Shown here one piece after another: positions 40,932 to 44,140 of a stretch of DNA of 44,140 nucleotides (its first letter is position 1; each line of letters begins with the position of its first letter). Source of the DNA: JAVBUY01 sp031552735 (GTDB lineage Bacteria > Bacillota > Clostridia > Christensenellales > Aristaeellaceae). Both the position numbers and the translations under genes were made by a program. Location: contig JAVBMF010000066.1 of NCBI GenBank assembly GCA_031552735.1, forward strand, positions 1-44,140. Reading direction: 5' to 3'. The notes under the pieces are model-generated. The model was not told where the DNA came from, made no database searches, and worked only from the letters and a program-made list of their open reading frames with translations.

Positions 40932-42647
40932 ATGACGCTGATGAAAAGGGTGCTGCGCGAATTTTGGGCCAACAAGTTCTATCTGCTGTTCTTATTCAGC
41001 CTGCTGGTGCAGCTATTGGCATACGGCTATTCACTGCTGACCGCCACGTTCTTTCGCGAGCCGTTTACCCTGTCGCGCCTGCTCACCTTCATCGCGCTGC
41101 TGGCCGGGTTTTACGCGCTGCAATCGCTGATGGGCGGGTTGGTGCGCATCTACAGCGAGAAAAAGGCGCGCGTGTATCAGCGCAGCCTGCGCCGCCGGTC
41201 GCTGGTCACCATCCTGCGCATGCCGTCGGAAAAAATCATCAACCTCGGTCTGCAATACATCAAGGAGATCGTCTCCGACGCCAACAACCAGCTATTTACC
41301 GTGGTGTCGTCGTATATGACCAGCGTGGTCAACATGCTGATCGGGCTAGTGGTGCTCACCGTTTCGTTAAGCCAGCAGTCGCTGTGGATCGCCGGGATGG
41401 CGCTGGTGCTGATCGCCTGCACCATTGCGGTGCACATGCGCCTGCTTAAAAAGAAGGTGCGGCTGGCCAAGGAATACTTTGCGATGAACGCCAGCTACCG
41501 CGCGATGGTCAGCGATGTGCAGAACAATACGCTGACCATCAAGAAATTGAGCGCCGAGGAGTACTTCGCGAAAAAAATCGACGCCAGCTCGCACGATGTG
41601 GACGCCAAGAGCGTGGAAAAAACCGCCTATGACGTGCAGTGCCAGTGGTTGTTCGACCTGTTCACCTACGCCATCCTGTTCCTGATATTGGGCAGCATCG
41701 CGCTGAAACTGCGTCAGGACCCCAGCTACAGCGCGCTGTTTTGGGTCATCTTCTACACCGGCATCTTTACGCAGCTCAAGGGGCAGATCGCCGCCGTCAC
41801 CACCACCATCCAGAGCTATGTGGATTTCCGCGTCTCGATGCAGCGCTATGACGAGCTGATGCGCGAATGCGAGATCGAGGACGTCGGCCTGCTGCACCGC
41901 AAGTGGCGCGAGATTCTCGCCGAGAATATCGACTTCGCCTACCAGTCCAGCGGGCGCGCCATCCACTGCGACCGGTTCGTCATCCACCGCGGCGACCATA
42001 TCTCGCTGACCGGGCCGTCCGGCAGCGGCAAAAGCACCTTTTTGGGCGTGCTGCGCGGTGAGCTGGAGAAATCTGGCGGCATCATCACCTATGACACGCG
42101 CAAAAAAACGCGCGTCGTGCCCTACATCGAGGACTGCGTGTTCATCAGCCAGGCGCTGAACCTGTTTAACGACACGCTGCGCAATAACCTGTGTCTGGGG
42201 CAAGACATACCCGACGAACAGCTCTATGCGCTGCTGGAGCGCGCGGGCATGCGCGAATGGGCGCAGGCGCTGCCCGATGGGCTGGACAGCATGATTTCCG
42301 AAAACGCCGCCAACCTGTCCGACGGGCAGAAGATGCGCATCAAAATCCTGCGCGGCATCGTCGAGCAGCGGCAGATCATCATCATGGACGAGCCGTCGTC
42401 CAATCTGGACGCGCAGTCCACCGAGCGCATCCTCAAGCTGATCCGCGAGGATTTGGCGGAAAAAACCGTCATCATCTCCACGCACGATGTGGAGCTGGTG
42501 CGCGTGTGCAACCGCCACTATGTCACCGACGCCGCCGGGCGCATCACCGAATATGTGCCCCCGCGCCCCGGGCAGGTGCCACTGGCCGAACCGGCGATGG
42601 AGGATGAAGCTTCGCTTGAGGTTTCGCCGGGCAAGGCCGCACAGTAG
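40932..42647 (+). CDS. ABC exporter (fused membrane and ATPase domains)
   Basis: 571 residues: about six membrane segments in residues 1-310, then a nucleotide-binding domain with Walker A GPSGSGKST, a Q-loop region (CVFISQALNLFNDTLRNNL), signature NLSDGQKMRIKILRGIV, Walker B IIIMDEPSSNLD and switch STHD. The signature is LSDGQ rather than the common LSGGQ, which should be tolerated. A half-transporter that would act as a homodimer. No peptidase domain. The cargo is unknown; the Glu-rich exported paralogues on both sides have their own signal peptides, so they are probably not its cargo. AAGGGGG precedes ATG 40932; another ATG is three codons on. Confidence 0.88.
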   Translation: MTLMKRVLREFWANKFYLLFLFSLLVQLLAYGYSLLTATFFREPFTLSRLLTFIALLAGFYALQSLMGGLVRIYSEKKARVYQRSLRRRSLVTILRMPSEKIINLGLQYIKEIVSDANNQLFTVVSSYMTSVVNMLIGLVVLTVSLSQQSLWIAGMALVLIACTIAVHMRLLKKKVRLAKEYFAMNASYRAMVSDVQNNTLTIKKLSAEEYFAKKIDASSHDVDAKSVEKTAYDVQCQWLFDLFTYAILFLILGSIALKLRQDPSYSALFWVIFYTGIFTQLKGQIAAVTTTIQSYVDFRVSMQRYDELMRECEIEDVGLLHRKWREILAENIDFAYQSSGRAIHCDRFVIHRGDHISLTGPSGSGKSTFLGVLRGELEKSGGIITYDTRKKTRVVPYIEDCVFISQALNLFNDTLRNNLCLGQDIPDEQLYALLERAGMREWAQALPDGLDSMISENAANLSDGQKMRIKILRGIVEQRQIIIMDEPSSNLDAQSTERILKLIREDLAEKTVIISTHDVELVRVCNRHYVTDAAGRITEYVPPRPGQVPLAEPAMEDEASLEVSPGKAAQ

Positions 42648-42747
42648 CGATCGCGCAGGCGTTTCTTCATTATATGTCGCCATTTTTGCCCAGTTGGTCT
42701 CCTGCGCGGACACCGCATTTGCCTGTCAACATTAAGTGGCAATTAAA

Positions 42748-42775
42748 TAGACATTTGCGCCAAGACCTGTATAAT
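42748..42775 (+). promoter_or_regulatory. sigma-A promoter of the second Glu-rich gene
   Basis: TAGACA (42748-42753), 16 bases, TATAAT (42770-42775), about 65 bases ahead of the GGAGGG of the gene. No terminator for the exporter was found in 42648-42747. Confidence 0.6.
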
Positions 42776-42852
42776 AGAATATGTCACAAGACAAATTGTG
42801 GAAGCGAAAAACCAGCGCGCATCGCTTGCACAGGATCGTTGGAGGGATGACC

Positions 42853-43551
42853 GTGCTGAACACGAAGATGAAGAAGATTATGGCCGTCGCGCTGTCCTGC
42901 GTGATGGTGATTGGTGCGGTTGCCGCCGTCCAATTCTTTGGCGCGGGCAAAATGCAGCCGCCGTCCGCGACCGAGGTGCCGCTGAACACCAAGGAAGTGC
43001 TGAGCGCCGTCGATGGCGAAGAGGATGGCGAGGCCAACCCGGAGCTGGATGTCGATCCGGAGCTGTTGGCCGAGCTGGAAGCCGAGGAAGAGGAAGAAGC
43101 GCGCCGTGAGGCCGAGCGTGAAGAGCGCGAAGAAGCCAAACGCCAGGAGCGCGAAGAAGCCGAGGAAAAGGCGCGCGAAGAGGCCGAGGCCAAAGAGCGC
43201 GAAGAAGCCGAGGCCAAGGAGCGTGCGGAAGCCGAGGAAGCCGCCAAGGCCGCCGAGCAGGAAGAAATTATCGTCGAAGCGCCGCTGCCCGAAGAAACCG
43301 CCGAACCGGCGGCCGCGCGCAGTGTGACCATTACCTCGACGTTGGATGAGCAGATCGCAGAGGGCGACACCATTGAGCTGGACGCCGAGCTGGTCGGATT
43401 CGACGATGTGTCGTATGACTTGCAGTGGCAGTACAACGACGGCTCGGGCTGGCAGGATGCCGAGAACGGCAACGACACCTCCTATGCGATCGTCGCCAAC
43501 GCGCAGACCGTCAACTACGACTGGCGCATCAAGCTCACCATCTCCGAGTAA
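42853..43551 (+). CDS. exported or membrane-anchored Glu-rich coiled-coil protein with QWQY domain
   Basis: 232 residues. A hydrophobic N-terminal segment (MKKIMAVALSCVMVIGAVAAVQFF) acts as signal or anchor; about 100 residues of Glu/Ala/Arg/Lys repeats follow (EEEEEARREAEREEREEAKR), a likely single long helix or coiled coil; the C-terminal domain (SVTITSTLDEQIAEGD, LQWQYNDGSGWQDAENG, YDWRIKLTI) matches that of the 40217-40750 protein. GTG 42853 is chosen because GGAGG lies seven bases upstream; the ATG at 42847 is too close to it and the frame further up has no Shine-Dalgarno. Function unknown; a surface stalk with an Ig-like head is a reasonable picture. Confidence 0.78.
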   Translation: MLNTKMKKIMAVALSCVMVIGAVAAVQFFGAGKMQPPSATEVPLNTKEVLSAVDGEEDGEANPELDVDPELLAELEAEEEEEARREAEREEREEAKRQEREEAEEKAREEAEAKEREEAEAKERAEAEEAAKAAEQEEIIVEAPLPEETAEPAAARSVTITSTLDEQIAEGDTIELDAELVGFDDVSYDLQWQYNDGSGWQDAENGNDTSYAIVANAQTVNYDWRIKLTISE

Positions 43552-43565
43552 ATCAAACACCTGAG

Positions 43566-43592
43566 GAGCCACCCAACTGGGTGGCTCTTTTT
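43566..43592 (+). terminator. terminator after the second Glu-rich gene
   Basis: GAGCCACCC, loop AACT, GGGTGGCTC, then TTTTT. Strong intrinsic terminator separating this gene from the SASP genes. No convincing sigma-G promoter was identified between it and 43739. Confidence 0.85.
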
Positions 43593-43738
43593 GTGCGCGG
43601 ATATGAAAAAGCGTAGATTTGGAAAAAACACAAATTTTTTGCGCCGCCGCCAAATCCGCCCTGCAATCAATTGACAGTGTATTGCCCGCTGCCTTCGCGA
43701 AAAATACCGCTGAAAACAAACGGGAGGTGAAAAGCAGC

Positions 43739-43951
43739 ATGCAGGGCAACAACAGTGGGTCCAACCGTGCCAATGTGCCGGAGGCTCGCCAGGCGCTGGA
43801 TTCGATGAAGTTCGAGATCGCGCGTGAACTGGGCATCAACCTCAAGCAAGGCTACAATGGCGACCTGACTTCGCGCGAGAACGGCTACGTCGGTGGCTAC
43901 ATGGTCAAGCGCCTGATCGAACAGGCCGAGCGCCAGATGGCCGGTAAGTAA
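43739..43951 (+). CDS. alpha/beta-type small acid-soluble spore protein
   Basis: 70 residues. The protein coats spore DNA and shields it from UV and heat, and is degraded at germination. FEIARELGI contains the site cut by the germination protease GPR (E-I/F-A-x-E), and LTSRENGYVGGYMVKRLIEQAE is the conserved C-terminal DNA-binding half. GGGAGGTG precedes ATG 43739. It is followed 52 bases later by a close paralogue, the usual tandem arrangement, and is expected to be made in the forespore under sigma-G (known for the family). Confidence 0.95.
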   Translation: MQGNNSGSNRANVPEARQALDSMKFEIARELGINLKQGYNGDLTSRENGYVGGYMVKRLIEQAERQMAGK

Positions 43952-44003
43952 CCCACAACCAACCCAAACCACCCCAAACAATTTTTATTGGAGGCAGACG
44001 ACA

Positions 44004-44140
44004 ATGTACAACAACCAGAACCAGAACAGCAGCTCTTCCAACCGCGCGATGGTGCCCGAAGCCAAGCAGGCGCTCTACAACATGAAGCATGAGATCGCCA
44101 ACGAGCTGGGCATCAACCTGAAGCAGGGCTACAACGGCGA
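44004..44140 (+). CDS. second alpha/beta-type SASP, cut by the window end
   Basis: The first 45 codons are visible, starting at ATG 44004 after GGAGG. A Gln/Asn/Ser-rich N-terminus is followed by VPEAKQALYNMKHEIANELG and INLKQGYNG, the same order as in the preceding gene, with the GPR site EIANELG. The C-terminal half lies beyond the window. Confidence 0.93.
   Translation, partial: MYNNQNQNSSSSNRAMVPEAKQALYNMKHEIANELGINLKQGYNG

Noticed and set aside
43070..43260. CRISPR-like repeats
   Set aside because: The repeats are in-frame Glu/Ala/Arg codons inside one protein, without spacers.
43660..43738. Sigma-G promoter of the first SASP gene
   Set aside because: A GTATT...AAATACC pair can be proposed, but it departs from consensus in both boxes, so no call was made.

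Overview
The window reads as part of a GC-rich, spore-forming Bacillota (Clostridia-like) chromosome. Two tandem alpha/beta-type small acid-soluble spore protein genes sit at the right edge, Shine-Dalgarno sequences are strong AGGAGG types, and sigma-A promoters are close to consensus. A family or genus cannot be fixed from sequence reading alone. A GH112 phosphorylase, which acts on galactosyl-hexose units of host glycans, would suit an animal gut, but that is inference. No insertion sequence, phage gene, rRNA gene or CRISPR array was seen.

Layout. (1) 1-250: the 3' end of a tRNA-Ser, then two palindromes, each bounded by tRNA 3'-end-like sequence. (2) 374-4105, minus: a very large leaderless protein with a Cys-rich N-terminus, Ig-like modules and GLUG-like repeats, behind a sigma-K-like promoter. 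(3) 4351-7560, minus: a DMP19-like protein, a hybrid histidine kinase and a small XRE-type regulator. (4) 7752-8377, minus: a KDPG aldolase gene broken by a one-base frameshift. (5) 8600-19213, plus: a complete branched-chain amino acid block, ilvE, then ilvB-ilvN-ilvC-ilvD-leuA-leuC-leuD-leuB. Between ilvE and ilvB lie a near-consensus promoter, an unannotated 42-codon ORF rich in Ile, Leu and Val codons, and an intrinsic terminator, which together look like a leader-peptide attenuator. (6) 19429-32805, plus: a carbohydrate block with GH112 phosphorylase, a YesM/YesN-type two-component system, a membrane-anchored solute-binding protein, an ABC importer (binding protein and two permeases, no ATPase), a Gfo/Idh/MocA oxidoreductase and a GH116-type glycosidase. 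(7) 32915-36705, minus: an AlgX/DltD-like protein and an MBOAT acyltransferase, which together look like a cell-surface O-acylation pair, and a radical SAM protein of unknown role. (8) 36813-37676, minus: a second Cys-rich leaderless protein, ending in a dockerin-like domain. (9) 37835-39820, plus: a UDP-glucose dehydrogenase-like gene whose best start codon is ATC, and a methyltransferase. (10) 40217-43551: two Glu-rich exported paralogues flanking an ABC exporter. (11) 43739-44140: two SASP genes, the second cut by the window edge.

The strongest candidates for something undescribed are: the ilv leader-peptide attenuator at 9695-9953, a mechanism classically known from enterobacteria; the two Cys-rich leaderless proteins that share an AC-N16-CATA promoter with identical promoter-to-SD spacing, suggesting a mother-cell, spore-surface class; the ATC start at 37835, whose only upstream alternative lies inside the promoter -10 box; and the tRNA-end palindromes at the left edge.
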